Shown piece after piece: positions 13,533 through 24,858 of a stretch of 64,000 bases of DNA. Within the stretch, counting starts at the first letter, position 1. Each line of letters opens with the position of its first letter. The DNA is from Ilyonectria destructans. Lineage: Eukaryota > Ascomycota > Sordariomycetes > Hypocreales > Nectriaceae. Both the position numbers and the translations under genes were made by a program. Location: NCBI GenBank assembly GCA_020740775.1, contig JAHEWK010000003.1:2480001-2544000 (forward strand). The letters are read 5' to 3'. Below the pieces are notes generated by a model. The model did no database searches. It worked only from the letters and a program-made list of their open reading frames with translations, and was not told the origin of the DNA.

Positions 13533-14849
13533 CCGCCCTCACTGCCTGCCCGCCTGACTGCCCTGTCTGCCTGCCTCCTTTCTAACTTCTGACTTTCTGA
13601 CCTACCGGCTTCCCTCGTTTGGTCGGTTTCGCAACATGGTGCGCACTGACGTACCTGCCCTCCTTGGCCCAAGCTCACTAACTTTCATTAGGCAAAGCAC
13701 TCGGCATCGCTCCCGGAGCGTCTCTAAAAGTTTCGACCCCATCGCGCTTCTCTGCATTCTACACTACACAGGCTCACTACACCACGCTACACACGCTACA
13801 CACTCCGCGCACTATACACGCTCACACTACACACACGACCCCCCATGCCCATGCCCCGACCCATGCCTCCCGGACAGCCCTTCACGGTCCCAAGCTCCTG
13901 GCTAACTGGCCGTCTCCACCCTCCGATCCTGGGCGGCTTCTGGGCTGCACCGAGAACCAGGACACGGGGCGCGAGAGCGGAGCCCTGCCATGCCATCCGT
14001 GGACGGGTCTTTCCATGTTGCTCGCTCGACACCCTCAGGCTTTCCCATTCCCAGTTGCCAGGTCTCCCAGGCTCTCCCAACCCTCACCTCACCTCACCTG
14101 TTCGTCATTGCGATCCATTGATCCCGCGACCTCGACGGTTTGGATTCGCCTCCCCCGCCCATTGCGCTCCTCGGCTTCGTTCCCCGAAGGCCGTGGCCGC
14201 AGCGCGATCAAACAACGAGCCAGGTACCCGTCCACTGTGGGTACACCTCATGTATTAGCTGGGGGGTTGCCCGCTGCCCGCTGCCCGCCGCTGCTTGCTG
14301 CTTGTTGCTTGCGAAAAAGCCGTTTACCTACCCCCCCTTCCCCCTCCCCTCCCCAAAGGGACCACCAGGGCATCCTGTCCCGGCCCCGTCGAGACGGGGA
14401 TTGGGGCACATCTGGGACTCACGCCGACGGGCATTGCGACTGTGCAAACGGGAGATTTTGCAACTGGCATGACGGCTTGTGGTCTGAAGGAGGGGCCACA
14501 GTCCACGTCCGTCCACGCCGTCCGTCCATACAACACCGTCCGGGGGCCGCGCCGCAGGGTACATTATCGCCAACATCCCCGGGTTTGTTGTAACAGCGAG
14601 AAACTCTAACGCTCGACCTGCTTCGCTTTGTCTCCCGCCGTCAACCAACTAATCTACGTCGTTGGTTACTCTCCCGCCTCGTTCCTCTCCCGTCTTTGAT
14701 TCCTGTCCTTGCTGTAGCCAGCCTCCGCCCCGCCTGCACCCCCCGTCCTCATCACGGCTCCCGTTTGGCATTGCATCACGGCCCTGGTCTACAACAAACC
14801 AACTTTCCACGACTCGACACTTCACCCATCTACCCCCTCCCCCCCAAAA

Positions 14850-15294
14850 AACCATAAAAGCCTGAGCATCTGGCCATTGATCCATCCTCTTCACTTCTCA
14901 TCAATCTTCAGACTTCTTTGGCTACCTTCAACTACCACCAATACTTCTCAACCATCTCACGCTTGGTAGTCTCTTGTGTGGATATCCACCCACTTCAAGC
15001 CTTCAACTTACATCTCACTTCACCAGTAAGTCCCCCCTCTTCTGCACCACACATGCGGATGGGAGTCCGTCTGTTTGCCGAAAAGGCTTCCCCGGCCTTC
15101 TCTGACTCTGTGTGGGCAATTTCCTGTTATGCAAGGCTAACTCTGGTCCTCCCCAAGGAGCTTTTTTGTCCAATCGGGCCAAGTCCTGTTGAAGGATTGA
15201 AGATTATCGGTCCGGCAAGACGCATCCTAGCAACAGAAGCAGCATCAACACCACCCAATCAACCAACTCTTCCACCACCGTGGCTACCGACAAA
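14850..15294 (+). promoter_or_regulatory. Core promoter and spliced 5' leader of the small Cys-rich gene
   Basis: A TATA-like ATAAAAG lies near 14852. It is followed by a pyrimidine-rich stretch (about 14885-15020) of the kind found at strongly transcribed fungal start regions. A good donor (CCA/GTAAGT, intron from 15026) and an acceptor (ATCCTAG, ending 15230) predict a leader intron of about 205 nt. The remaining leader, rich in CAAC/ACC, runs to the ATG at 15295 (ACAAAATGGCC, close to the fungal consensus). The layout is inferred from motifs only. Confidence 0.45.
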
Positions 15295-15453
15295 ATGGCC
15301 AATGCGTGCGCGCACTCGTTTCGGATGATCAAGTCGGACAGCACCTTGATCCAGTGGGTTTGCCAACATTGCCGGTCTGGGCCTCACTGGATGATCTTTG
15401 AGTGCACCTACTGCAAACTCCACCTGTGTCGAGTGTGTACGCAGGCTGCTTAA
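15295..15453 (+). CDS. 52-residue cysteine-rich CxxC protein, unknown function
   Basis: A single-exon frame starting MANACAHSFRMIKSDSTL and ending in VCTQAA. It has seven cysteines, six of them in three CxxC pairs: C23-x2-C26, C37-x2-C40 and C45-x2-C48. A histidine- and tryptophan-containing segment (RSGPHWMIFE) lies between the first two pairs. This spacing suggests a small zinc-binding knuckle or ribbon. There is no signal peptide and no membrane segment, so it is probably intracellular. The start is favoured by a good initiation context and by the promoter and leader layout upstream. I do not recognise a named family, though small intracellular CxxC proteins of this look occur in filamentous ascomycetes. 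It stands alone in a gene-poor region about 7 kb from VIP1 and 4.4 kb from the MOSC gene. Function is unknown. Confidence 0.6.
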   Translation: MANACAHSFRMIKSDSTLIQWVCQHCRSGPHWMIFECTYCKLHLCRVCTQAA

Positions 15454-16813
15454 CCCTCCGGTGGGATCCCCGGCGGCAAGGCATGTGTCACTGGTGTCTG
15501 GCGTGGGGGAAGGGAGGGGTGTGTGTGCGAGCGTGCGCATTGTCCGACTGTGAGTGTAAGTGCGAGAGCGCGCGTGGGCCGTTCATCCAGTCCCGTCCTC
15601 GCTCGCGTGTTCCCAAGTAGTGGGCATGGCCTGACTGACATGGTACCAGATTTGCAACGAACAAAAAAGAGATGCTTTGTTAGTCCCGGCGCAGGAGCAA
15701 AGACAGACCGTCACATCCGGGACTTTGATTGCACATGGCAAGGCTACCTGGAACTTGGCGTTGGAGACGTGGTGCTGCGCAAGGCGGCATCGGCGGCACA
15801 CGCCCCTCCACCTTCGCAGATCCATGGCTGGCGACAAGACTCCCCTTGGCCGTCGACTCAGGTGGCCGAGCTAAACGGAGCTGAGGCCAGGTCGACACGA
15901 CGCCCACGGCTAAAGCAAGAAGTCTGAGGGCCTACGCAACGTCACCGATACCAGAGGAAAAAGGGGCTCTCCGTCATCACCGTTTATTCCTGCTGGAGGG
16001 CGAGCGGAGGGCCAGCCAATACTAAACCAGGACATTGGATGACTTACAGTTTTCGACTTTCCTTGAGGGTGTAGTGCCCTGCAAGATCCACGTGGGAGGC
16101 TCCAGCCAGTGTCCCGTTTTGGGAACTGTGCAGCACTAGCGACCCCCTGGAGCAGCCCACGACGCCTAGGGCCAGCCCCTAGGACATGCCGAGAGGGTGG
16201 TCCAAGGGCTTCTTCAGGGCTTCCTCGGCGCTCAAAGAGGAGAGGCGCAGGCAAGTTGAAGCCCCTGGCCCTCTCTTGCCACGGTCACAGCCACCTCTCT
16301 ATTGCCAATCGCGAATTGCCTAACGATGGAGCCTGGGCCTGGCTGGATGCTGAGGGCGGCTTGAGCCGGTCAATCTGGGTTGTTTTATTTTGCTTTTATT
16401 TTTCTTTCTTTCTGTTTTCCTATTTATTTTCTTGGGGATTTGGTCTCTTTGGTGCGCACAAAAGGAGGAGTTATTTACTCTGGGTTGTGTTCCGCCAGTC
16501 GGAATTCCTCCCCACATCTGCCTGGACTGCGATGAAAACCCGTTTCATCTTTTAGCATGTCTTTTTTGGGTTCACGGCGCATAAAAAAAGGGACGGTGGG
16601 TGTTGGGGGTGGTTCGGCGCTCGAAATAGACTACGGCTTGAAATGCAATTTTTTTCTCTGGCTCGGGCCAAGCGGAACAAACAACGAAGGAACGCGAAGC
16701 GGTGAAAGGGGTTGGGGAGCTTAGAGCCTGGAAGTTGGAGGTGGAAGAAGAAAGAAGCGGTGATGATAGCGAATGATTTCTTTTTAGTGGACAACATCCT
16801 CCCTGGCTCCATT

Positions 16814-16856
16814 TCCGATTTCTGTTTTCTGTTTTCCGTTTTCCGTTTTCCGTTTG
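16814..16856 (+). repeat. GTTTTCC tandem repeat
   Basis: About five near-perfect copies of a 7-mer TTTTCCG/TTTTCTG in tandem, within a noncoding stretch. Confidence 0.6.
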
Positions 16857-17112
16857 AGGGCGCTCTCGGTCTTTCGATTGTTACTGTTCTGTTTCTGTAT
16901 CTAACTACATCCGGCGCTTACTGATGGCAGCGGGCTACGGTACCTACCATGTAACATGAACTAGGGATTGGATCCTTTACAAACTTGGCAAAACCGCGCA
17001 CTGAAGAATGCAAATGGTGAGACGTTGATTGGGGCGGCCACGCGCAACGGGTAACGGACAACGGTAGGCGGAAGGGTGGAGGAGTGGAGGAGTGGAGGGG
17101 CCCGAGCCGTGA

Positions 17113-17188
17113 GGGAGGGTCCTGTGGAGGGTCCTGTGGAGGGTCCTGCAGCGGACCTTGCAGAGGGCCTTGCAGAGGGCCTTGCAGA
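17113..17188 (+). repeat. 12-bp tandem repeat block (GAGGGTCCTGTG / CAGAGGGCCTTG)
   Basis: Three copies of GAGGGTCCTGTG-like units run directly into three copies of CAGAGGGCCTTG-like units. Both are 12 bp and clearly related, so the block looks like one minisatellite that has diverged halfway. The 12-bp unit keeps phase, so frames stay open through it, but no surrounding gene is apparent. Confidence 0.65.
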
Positions 17189-17555
17189 CGTTTTCTGCAA
17201 TGCAGCCCAGAGCGGCGGATATACTGTCGAGAACGGACGATTACCAACCCCCATGCCTCGGAAAGTTTAAAAGGTCATAAAGACAAGACAAACCAAGTTC
17301 ACCGAGAGTGGAGATGTGAGATCCCCAACCAACTCTCGTACTCTTTGAAGGATGCTGCGAGGGTTCGTTTGGCCGGCAACGATCGGTCAACTACCTAGGT
17401 GGGTAATGTAGGTGTCGCTGGCGGCTGGTTGCTGGCAATGGACCCTGGGAGCGTGCCTTCCTGCAATCTCCTCTTGGCCGGTATTGTGCCGTGTGTAGTC
17501 GTCAACTCCCCGCGGCCGAGGCTCGGTTGGGCACTTGGCCGTTTGATCTTGGTTC

Positions 17556-17600
17556 TTTCCTCCCTCCCTCCCTCCCTACCTACCTAGGTACATACCTTAC
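17556..17600 (+). repeat. CCCT/CCTA tetranucleotide microsatellite
   Basis: TCCC units change into TACC units, ending at a CCTAGGTAC palindrome. Noncoding. Confidence 0.6.
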
Positions 17601-17669
17601 ATGGTAGTATTCGCGCCGTTTGCTCTTTACGCTTTGTGGCCGCTGACTGATCCTGATCTCGGTCAACGG

Positions 17670-17800
17670 CGTGTCCCCCATCTCCCATCCCCCATCCCGG
17701 ATCTCACATCCCACATCTCATATCCCACTCTCACATTTCTACATTCCCACCTTCCCATATGCCGCATTCTGCATCCTACAGAGCACATCCCGCATCCCAC
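17670..17800 (+). repeat. Degenerate ATCCCAC-type C-rich repeats
   Basis: About a dozen imperfect 8-11 bp units of the form CATCCCA / CACATTC follow one another over about 130 bp. They lie in the same gene-poor stretch as the other pyrimidine repeats. Confidence 0.5.
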
Positions 17801-18884
17801 ATTCACCCGATCCATTGACACCCCCCCATGCCCAGCTCCGGGTTTGTTCCCTCAAACATGCTTCCCCTTTCTCCCGCGCTCGCCTCGCTTGGCAGGTTGG
17901 TGTCGGCGTTCGCGTCATTCCCTTGTCTCTTGTCCGTTTCCCCGTCAGATCATGCCTCTCTCCTCCGTTACGGCAATCTCGTCCTCTACTCCTCTGCCGT
18001 CATCCATCATCATAATTCGACTGGGGTAAAATACGTAGTTGGTGTCGACGTCCTAGTCTAGCCTTGTCTCGTCTTGTCTCGCGTCCGTTCCGCATCGAAT
18101 CGGTTCACATCCACAGCCGGCGCCTCAAGACCAGGCTCCTCCCTCCCTCCCTCCGTTCTCCCCACCCCACCCCCGTTCGGACAGCTACGGATGGGGCTTA
18201 CGGAGGGCTACGCTACGGCGCCATGGATAAAACTGACCAAAAACGCAGGCAAGGATAATACTGATTGGCGGCGCTCTTACTATGTGCTACGGATGTTACA
18301 TCACCTCGCATAGTGGCATCGTGCGCCAGGAATCCCCAAGGATTACTGGCTCATAGGGCAACCTGAGGGACCGGCGTGCAATGGGCTGGGCGCCAAGATT
18401 TGAGCCAGAAGGCTTCCAGAACAACTAAAAAACGTTCGGCGTGTTTCCACTCTCCGCCCGCGCCATCCATGATCCATGCCCATGACCATTGCCTACCTTA
18501 GGCACGGACGGGGTACAAGGTACATGCGTTGCAAACGTTGCAGGCGATGATAGCTGTGGCGGTTCCCCTTTTCGGCTGTTAATAAAGGCACTTCAGCGAC
18601 GAGTTGCAGCTAAGCACAGGCCAAGATGCCGATAGACGAGGCCCCCTTCATTGAGTCTGCACCCACACCACTCTCAGACACCGACACCAACACACCGTGC
18701 CGTCACCGACACAGACGCACACTCGGACAACAAGCCACAGGCACACACACACGGACTGGGCGGCTCTTGGGTGCTTCGATGCGTACCGAGGTGCATAACT
18801 AGGCTGGCAATCCCAATCAGCCTCCGTCAATCGTGCTCTCACACCAGCACAGACTCGAAACAACCCATCCACGCTCTTACACTC

Positions 18885-18945
18885 ACGCACTCATACACTT
18901 TGACACCTTCACACTTTCACACTTTCACACATCGCCACACAATAC
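18885..18945 (+). repeat. CACTTTCA tandem repeat
   Basis: Several copies of ACACTTTC / ACACCTTC in tandem within a CA-rich stretch. Noncoding. Confidence 0.5.
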
Positions 18946-19865
18946 ATCCTTCTCACCTTGTAGACCACCGCACACCACCCCCCGGCCACCGGCTCCGGCC
19001 TCCCGTCCGCCCGGCCTGCCGGACCCTTCGGGGAACGAGCCCGACGTGCCTCAACGGTGAACTTACTATGTGTTCACGGATCTACTAAGAACAGAGTTTA
19101 TGAGGCCTGTACATCCCTGCCCAACTTGTCCATTCGGATGTATGCGATTAGCCCTTAGCTCGTCTAGTCACGCCTCGCCTCGCTTCGCCTCGCTTCGTTC
19201 CCCGGGTATTGGGATTGGTTTGTGAAACGTTCCTGGGATGCCACGGCCCTGCGGCCATTGTGACGTTGTCCCAAACATGCCTTCTTCAGCGCCCGCGCGG
19301 CTGCAGGCAGGGCGGGTCATGGAACAGTGAGGAACACTTCCAGATGCTGCCACCAAAGTGCCACCCGCCACCAGTCATTCCCCCACCACCCTGGCGGGTT
19401 CCCTGTCGTGTCTTCCTTGACCCCCCGGTCGCCGTTCCGAGCCGCGGAAACCCCAAGTCACATGGGACAGTTCCCGTCCTGTGGCGGTAGTGGCTTGCCT
19501 GGATGGCTTCCCCGGCGCCGGCAGTTTGGCACTCCGGAGAGTTGCTGGCAGTAGCCCGTGACGACAAGTCAGGTGGGGGTGTCACACCTGACGTGGAATG
19601 GTCATAGAGTAGCCCTGTGGATGCTCAGGATCTCTTATTGGGATGAGGCAGCAAATGTATCTAGGTGAGACTCTTGCCAGTTGATTGCCGCTCGTCTACC
19701 AGGAACTCAACAGCGTGATAGCCCGGCCCACCTTGTGTAACACTCCCCTGGCAAATACATAGTTCCTCTGTGGAGACATGATGCATCACCAAAAGCTTCT
19801 TACAGCCCGAGACGGGTCCGATGCCAACGCAAAGACCACCTGGTTCGACAAGGTTTTACTATGCC

Positions 19866-20970
19866 TTAGGGTTGTTGATAATACCTGGCAGCTTGGGGAT
19901 CCTTTATTGGCCAGTCCCAAACTGCCCGCTGAGCCATCCTTGCCTTAACCTCGACGCTGTCACCAACAGAGACCTTATCGTTGCCGTCGGGGCTACCAAT
20001 GAGGAAACCATATCGGCCGAAGACCGGCGAATACTTGGCTCCGCTATCGACCCTCCGGTCGGACATGAGCTTCTTCAGCACCGTACCACGTTCTCCCGCT
20101 GCAGTACAGCCGGTGTTGTAGTCGACGTTCAACGATGTGCACCGGTTGCAGTTTTTGGTCAGGGCCAGCTTATGGTTGCGGTTGATACAAAGCTCTGCCC
20201 AAAAGTCCTCGTCCCACTCGGCCTCGCCACCCACAACCACGTTTGGTCGAAATGCGCTCATCTCCACTTCGCCGTTGGCTAGTCGAGCGCTGACGTTCTT
20301 CAGTGACTTTTCCGTCGTGACGAGGTAAGGTGCGCAGTCTGTAAATGTCAACCAGTCCTCTCCTTCTGTATCGGTCCTGTTTCCTGCAACATAGCTCGTT
20401 ACAGAGGAAACCCATGATTTTGCAGCCGGCTGGGACTTGGGTGAGAAAGTTCCCAGGATGGGACGTCGGCCGTCTCCGATGAAGACGAGCGCAGTATCAA
20501 ACCCAAAGCAGGCTGAGAACCATGCATCGCACTTGGTTCCCATGCGATACGCAATGACGAGGCTTTGGTGAAGGTTGACATCTGCCTTTTCCAAGTCTTC
20601 CAAGCTCGGCTCGAGGGGAATGTCCAAAACAACCTTTTGCTCAGGCCGTGAAGGTACCAAAGGCTCTTGTGGAGTCATGTACCGGACATGGATGCTGTCC
20701 CCCACGATCTCCTGCGCGAAGAGAGAGCATTGCGGATACTTGGATAGTTGGATCTTGCTTAATTCTCCGGAAGCTTCAACCTTGCACAGCATGAACCGGC
20801 GATCGTGTTGGATACCCTGAGGCCCAAGCTTCGAGACATCGAGTTGGATGCCTCGGATGCCCTTGATCGGATAGACCCAAAGCTACTGCCGGTCAGAGGT
20901 GGACTTCGGGATGACAAACCACGCTGCACTACGTCTAAGAAGTGATTCTACTCACCTCAGTGATCTTCAT
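19866..20970 (-). CDS. MOSC-domain protein (mARC-like)
   Basis: Two exons. Exon 1 (20956-20970) encodes only MKITE. After an intron at 20883-20955 (GTGAGT donor, TAG acceptor), exon 2 (19866-20882) reads LWVYPIKGIRGIQLD and runs to the stop. Total 343 residues. The N-terminal beta-barrel (residues 1-120) contains the family hallmarks VYPIKGIRG and GIQHDRRFM. The C-terminal MOSC domain contains FRPNVVV and the cysteine segment NCNRCTSLNVDYNTG, and closes with GDSVEV. In mARC-type enzymes the FRPN loop and a nearby cysteine bind the molybdenum cofactor, which points to N-hydroxylated-compound reductase chemistry; the substrate here is unknown. There is no membrane anchor. It diverges from the MFS gene across 0.65 kb. 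Confidence 0.85.
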
Positions 20971-21622
20971 CGTTGGAAAGGTGCTTCTCCCACTCGGCTT
21001 GTGGTCCCGTAAATCACAAATGTTGAGATCGAAGCGGGGATGATTGATAATCGAGATGGACCCCCACCGGCGAGGACATCCACTATTATCTACACCTCGA
21101 CAAAATAAGATGGTCACCGGTTGTGGCAACGAAACGGCATTTAGACATGGCAGATGCAGGTGGATCAACGCACTCGACATTCTTCCTACAGCTGGCGTGC
21201 CTCGCTCTTTTACCACAGCAGTGATTCACTGAAATGAGAGAAATGCGATTGTGCTCAATGGGATCATCTATTGGGAGATTCTGAACATGCCATCTTTCAA
21301 CCTTTCTTTTCTCGCTTAATCGCCGACGCGTCACTGGTCATCTCCGAGCGCATCATCTATTTTGTCGCCCACCACGGGAGATCTCTCGGTTTTCATCCCG
21401 CAAACCGAACCTGGAGTGTCCACAGTGGAGCCGGAAGAGTGCTAATATATACAGTCGACGGGTCCGTATCATTCCCACTTTTCGCTCGCGTCGAACACAC
21501 CCAGCGTCTTGTACGAAAATACTCGCGAGATCCGGAAGCATCGGACGACTCGGTGTCCATTTTCCTCCCCTGGGAACCCTGCCCGCACGAACCCGCCCCG
21601 CGCCCAGCTCCGGTGTCAGACA
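20971..21622. promoter_or_regulatory. Bidirectional promoter region MOSC / MFS
   Basis: 652 bp between two diverging starts, with no open frame of note. Some co-regulation through shared elements is possible. I saw no clear factor-binding repeat. Confidence 0.35.
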
Positions 21623-23623
21623 ATGGCCGATAAGACGGCGGCCGGATCGGCCGTCGCAGTTTCAGATCTGACCCCCACTTCCCGGGACTCGCAGCAACGC
21701 TCCGATGTCGAGGCCGATATTGAGGGTAGCGGAGGAGAGGATACGGCAGTGCAGAAGAAGAAGGTCTCGACGATAGGAGAGCGTCCGGCATGCTTCAAGA
21801 ATACGTTTCAGGAAGTTTCGTTTGTCTTCATGGCCACTGTGGCCATGGCGACCAGCGCCTTCTTGACTGGCGCAACTGTCATTGTCACGGCCTCTATCGG
21901 GAAGGACTTGGACATGTCCCAGAGTCAGATCTCGTGGATCTCTGCGGCAGCAACGTGAGGATCCCCTCTTCCCAAGTCCAATTGGACTCTCTCCCTCCGT
22001 ATCAGGCCACTTCTGGCAACGCGATGCTAACTCACGTCGCAGCCTCGCCGCGGGAGCCTTCCAGCTCACCATTGGCCAGCTCGCCGATTTGCTGGGCCGC
22101 AAGGTTGTCTTTCTCTTCGGCATGGGCTGCTTCAGTGCGTGCTCCTTGATTGTGGCCTTTGCGCAAAACCCGTTCTGGATGGACATTCTATGTGGTGTCC
22201 TCGGTCTGGCCTCGGCCATGGTCGTCCCTCCAGCCATCGGCATCCTGGGCGCGGCATATGACGTGCCCTCGCAGCGGAAGAACTGGGCATTTGCTAGCTT
22301 TTCCGCGGGCAATCCTCTTGGTTTCGCTGTGGGAAGTATAGTGTGCGGTATTGCTGCGCGTATCTTCGACTGGCGTGCCAGCTTCATCCTCCTGGCCATT
22401 ATCTGGGCGATCCTGGGCGTTGCGTCCATCTGGATCGTGCCAAATGTCGAGGCCTTTGAGCCGGCGCCATTCAAGACCCGGCTTCGCATTGCCGTGCAAC
22501 GCTTCGATATCCTGGGCACGATCCTCACCGTCCTTGGTGTGGGCATATTCACGGCAGCTCTGACGTCAGTCCTCCCTTATCCAAAATGACTGTAAATCTT
22601 TACTAACATGATAACAGGCTCGGTCCCGGAGATGGCTGGAAGTCCGCTCACGTTATTGCCATGCTTATTGTTGGCTTTTTCCTCCTTGTTGTATTCATCT
22701 TCTGGGAGAACTACTGGGAGCACCCCCTGATGCCCCTCCACATTTGGAAAGACAGAACCTTTTCTCTGGTATGTAATTAACTGCCCCGTTGTGGTCAAAC
22801 CACCTTGGACTGCTGTATCAGGGTACGCTGACATGGACGGAAAGCTTGTTGCGACCGCAATTCTGGGTATGATGTCCTTTACATCATCCAACTTCTGGCT
22901 CGCGCTCTTCATGCAAGAGGTCAAGGAATATGATGCCCTGAACGTGGCCGTGCATCTCTTGCCGCAGGTTATTGCAGGCGTCCTCTGGAATATTGTGGCG
23001 GCCAGCATCCTCCACAAGGTCAACAACACGCTCATCATGGCAGTTGGCGCCGTGGCCTACGTTGGTGCCAACCTGCTGCTCACGTTCAACAAGGACACCT
23101 CGTTGTACTGGGCGTTTATCTTCCCCTCGCTGATCATGAACGTCTTCGGCGCCGACCTCCAGTTCAATGTCACCAACGTAAGCCGTCTACCTTTGACTTC
23201 GATATTTGTCCGCAGTTGCTAACCCCCCCTCAGATGTACGTGATGCAGGCACTCCCAGCTCACCAACAGTCGCTTGCTGGTGGTATTTTCAACATGCTCA
23301 TTCGTCTCGGGTCCACCATCGGCCTGGGGATTTCGACGGCTGTGTACAGCTCTATCAAAAAGGCTCAGGCGGGAGATGGTGACATTAACGAACCGTTCCG
23401 GATGGTCTACTTCGTCTCCGTGGGCCTTGCAGGCCTTGGGTGCTTGTTCGTTCCGTTCCTGCGGATCGGGACCCAGGGCAACGTGGTGCCGGACAAAGAG
23501 GCGACGGAGGTGGCCACCGACCTCATGGAGCCCAGTACTGAAAAGGATGGCGAGAAGCCCGTTGCATCGGAGAGGGAGGATGATGGCGAGAGGACGATCA
23601 CTGGCAGTGTTACCGAGAAGTAA
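21623..23623 (+). CDS. MFS transporter, DHA2 14-TM drug:H+ antiporter family (Atr1-like)
   Basis: Five exons: 21623-21954, 22043-22564, 22618-22768, 22845-23177 and 23234-23623, giving 575 residues. An acidic/Ser-rich cytosolic N-terminus (about 65 residues) leads into TM1 (VSFVFMATVAMATSAFL). The loop motif GQLADLLGRK is the MFS motif A. Hydrophobic segments then continue to about residue 530, as in 14-TM exporters of the Atr1/aminotriazole-resistance type. The tail is acidic and charged. Intron 3 is the one uncertain join: the CAG at 22819-22821 would break the frame, whereas the AAAG acceptor ending 22844, with a GCTGAC branch-like motif just upstream, keeps it. The likely role is proton-driven export of a toxic or secondary compound at the plasma membrane; the substrate cannot be told. 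Confidence 0.88.
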
Positions 23624-24858
23624 TGGTCTCCTAACTCTTGATGGGGGAGGCATGAGGATCATTCACGACACCACATAATACCAGCGAAGTGGATCATAAT
23701 TTTTTGGGAAAAAAGGATAGAACTAAGGCATTCTGGGAAAAGCATTTAGGACGAGTAGACATGGGAGAAACCAGCCCAAAAGCACAGCGAGCGATCCAGT
23801 CATTCCTATTTCTATGGGGATACATCAAATCATAGTTTTGTTTTTGAGTTCATGTGTTGACTTTCAGTTTTGGCTCCTTGGCTCGCGGCTGGGATGAAAT
23901 CTCGGCTTAATGTTTTCTCTCCCTCGACGCTCAGCTGGACTCGGACGGAGTGGGTATTACAAAAGAAACGAGACTAAATTTATTATAGGCTGGAGTTGAC
24001 GAGTGAGTAGATATAGGTGGATGCCTTTATTTTTCTTTCAGCCCTTTAATTAGCCCAGTGAAGATTAAAAAAAGTTAGCTACCCCACAGTGCACGAGCAC
24101 TTTCGTCCAGCCTTATGGGGGTACGTACTCCAACCGTTGAACTTCTAGCCATATTTCGGCTCTGATTCAGCCTTAAACATCCATCCGCTGAAAAGCCTAG
24201 CCCATTCCCAGTCTGGCAAATATCATGCCATTGAGAAGCGTCAAGCGTGGCTGAACATGACAGGGCTCAGTCATTCACTGTCACTTGTGCTTTTATCCAC
24301 CAACCCCATTTGATTCAGGGACTGACGTCGGTTCTGATTGCAACCTGCGCCAGGATCTCGACGCGAGAGCCGGGCTGTGAAAGCCGGCCGTCGCGCGGCA
24401 TCAGGCCTCATTTGGTTCCGATGCGCAGCTGAGAATCCTCTGGCAGTCAGCTAGGGTGGGAACTTGGGAGAAGCGCAGATGGATTCGCCAATTAGGGAAA
24501 CGGACTCGCCAATGCCCCATCGCGGAAGTGACGACGCCACTAAAATCTCACAGGAAGATCTTTCGAGCCCCGGTTTCGCTTGTTATGTCTCGTGAAATAG
24601 TCGCCGACTGGATCCCCGAGCCCTGTCTCATCGACACTACGCTGCTAGGCAAGGTGTCTCCGAGTTAGATGAGATGGGGCTTGCAAGCTTCCTCCGACGT
24701 TGGCACTTTGGGGGCCGAGCCGGAGCAAGGCGGTAATTCATAAAGAGGAATATGTCCCCGAAGAAGTTCGAGATAAACTCAAGCTGCTGCGCCCCTGAAG
24801 ACGGCCCCGAAGACGGCTCTGAAGACGACTCTGAAGACGGCTCTGAAGACAATTCGAA
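23624..24858. other. Intergenic region MFS / ABCG
   Basis: An AT-richer 3' flank of the MFS gene (about 23640-24080), then the upstream region of the ABC transporter. No gene supported. It should contain the promoter, and possibly an undetected first exon, of the ABC gene. I looked for a signal-peptide exon on the plus strand and did not find a convincing one. Confidence 0.4.
24793..24850 (+). repeat. 12-bp GAAGACGGCTCT tandem repeat
   Basis: About five copies of GAAGACGGCTCT with single-base variants sit just upstream of the ABC transporter frame. In one frame they read as repeated Glu-Asp-Gly-Ser, but that is not the frame of the transporter, which has a stop here. Confidence 0.65.

Larger units (their letters stand above)
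8093..14849. other. Gene-poor region downstream of VIP1
   Basis: About 6.7 kb in which I could not support any gene on either strand. Open frames are short (at most about 180 codons), heavily overlapping and rich in Arg/Pro/Ser, as expected from GC-rich noncoding DNA. The stretch contains a 15-base G run (10295-10309), a telomere-like tandem repeat (about 13475-13532) and many C/T-rich tracts after 13.1 kb. Unannotated noncoding transcripts or promoter elements of the small gene at 15.3 kb are possible, but I see no direct evidence for them. Confidence 0.5.
15454..19865. other. Gene-poor region with simple-sequence tracts
   Basis: About 4.4 kb without a supportable gene. It contains T-rich stretches (16386-16440), several short tandem repeats listed separately, and C/T-rich tracts. 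Open frames are short and low-complexity. Part of it may be the 3' untranslated region of the small gene at 15.3 kb. Confidence 0.5.

Noticed and set aside
13095..13592. 165-codon plus-strand frame over the 13 kb repeats
   Set aside because: It is driven by the CCCTACAAA-type repeat and Pro-rich pyrimidine tracts; no domain or start context.
16389..17398. Possible CRISPR-like or other spaced repeats
   Set aside because: The repeats are short, contiguous and without regular unique spacers; the genome is clearly eukaryotic.
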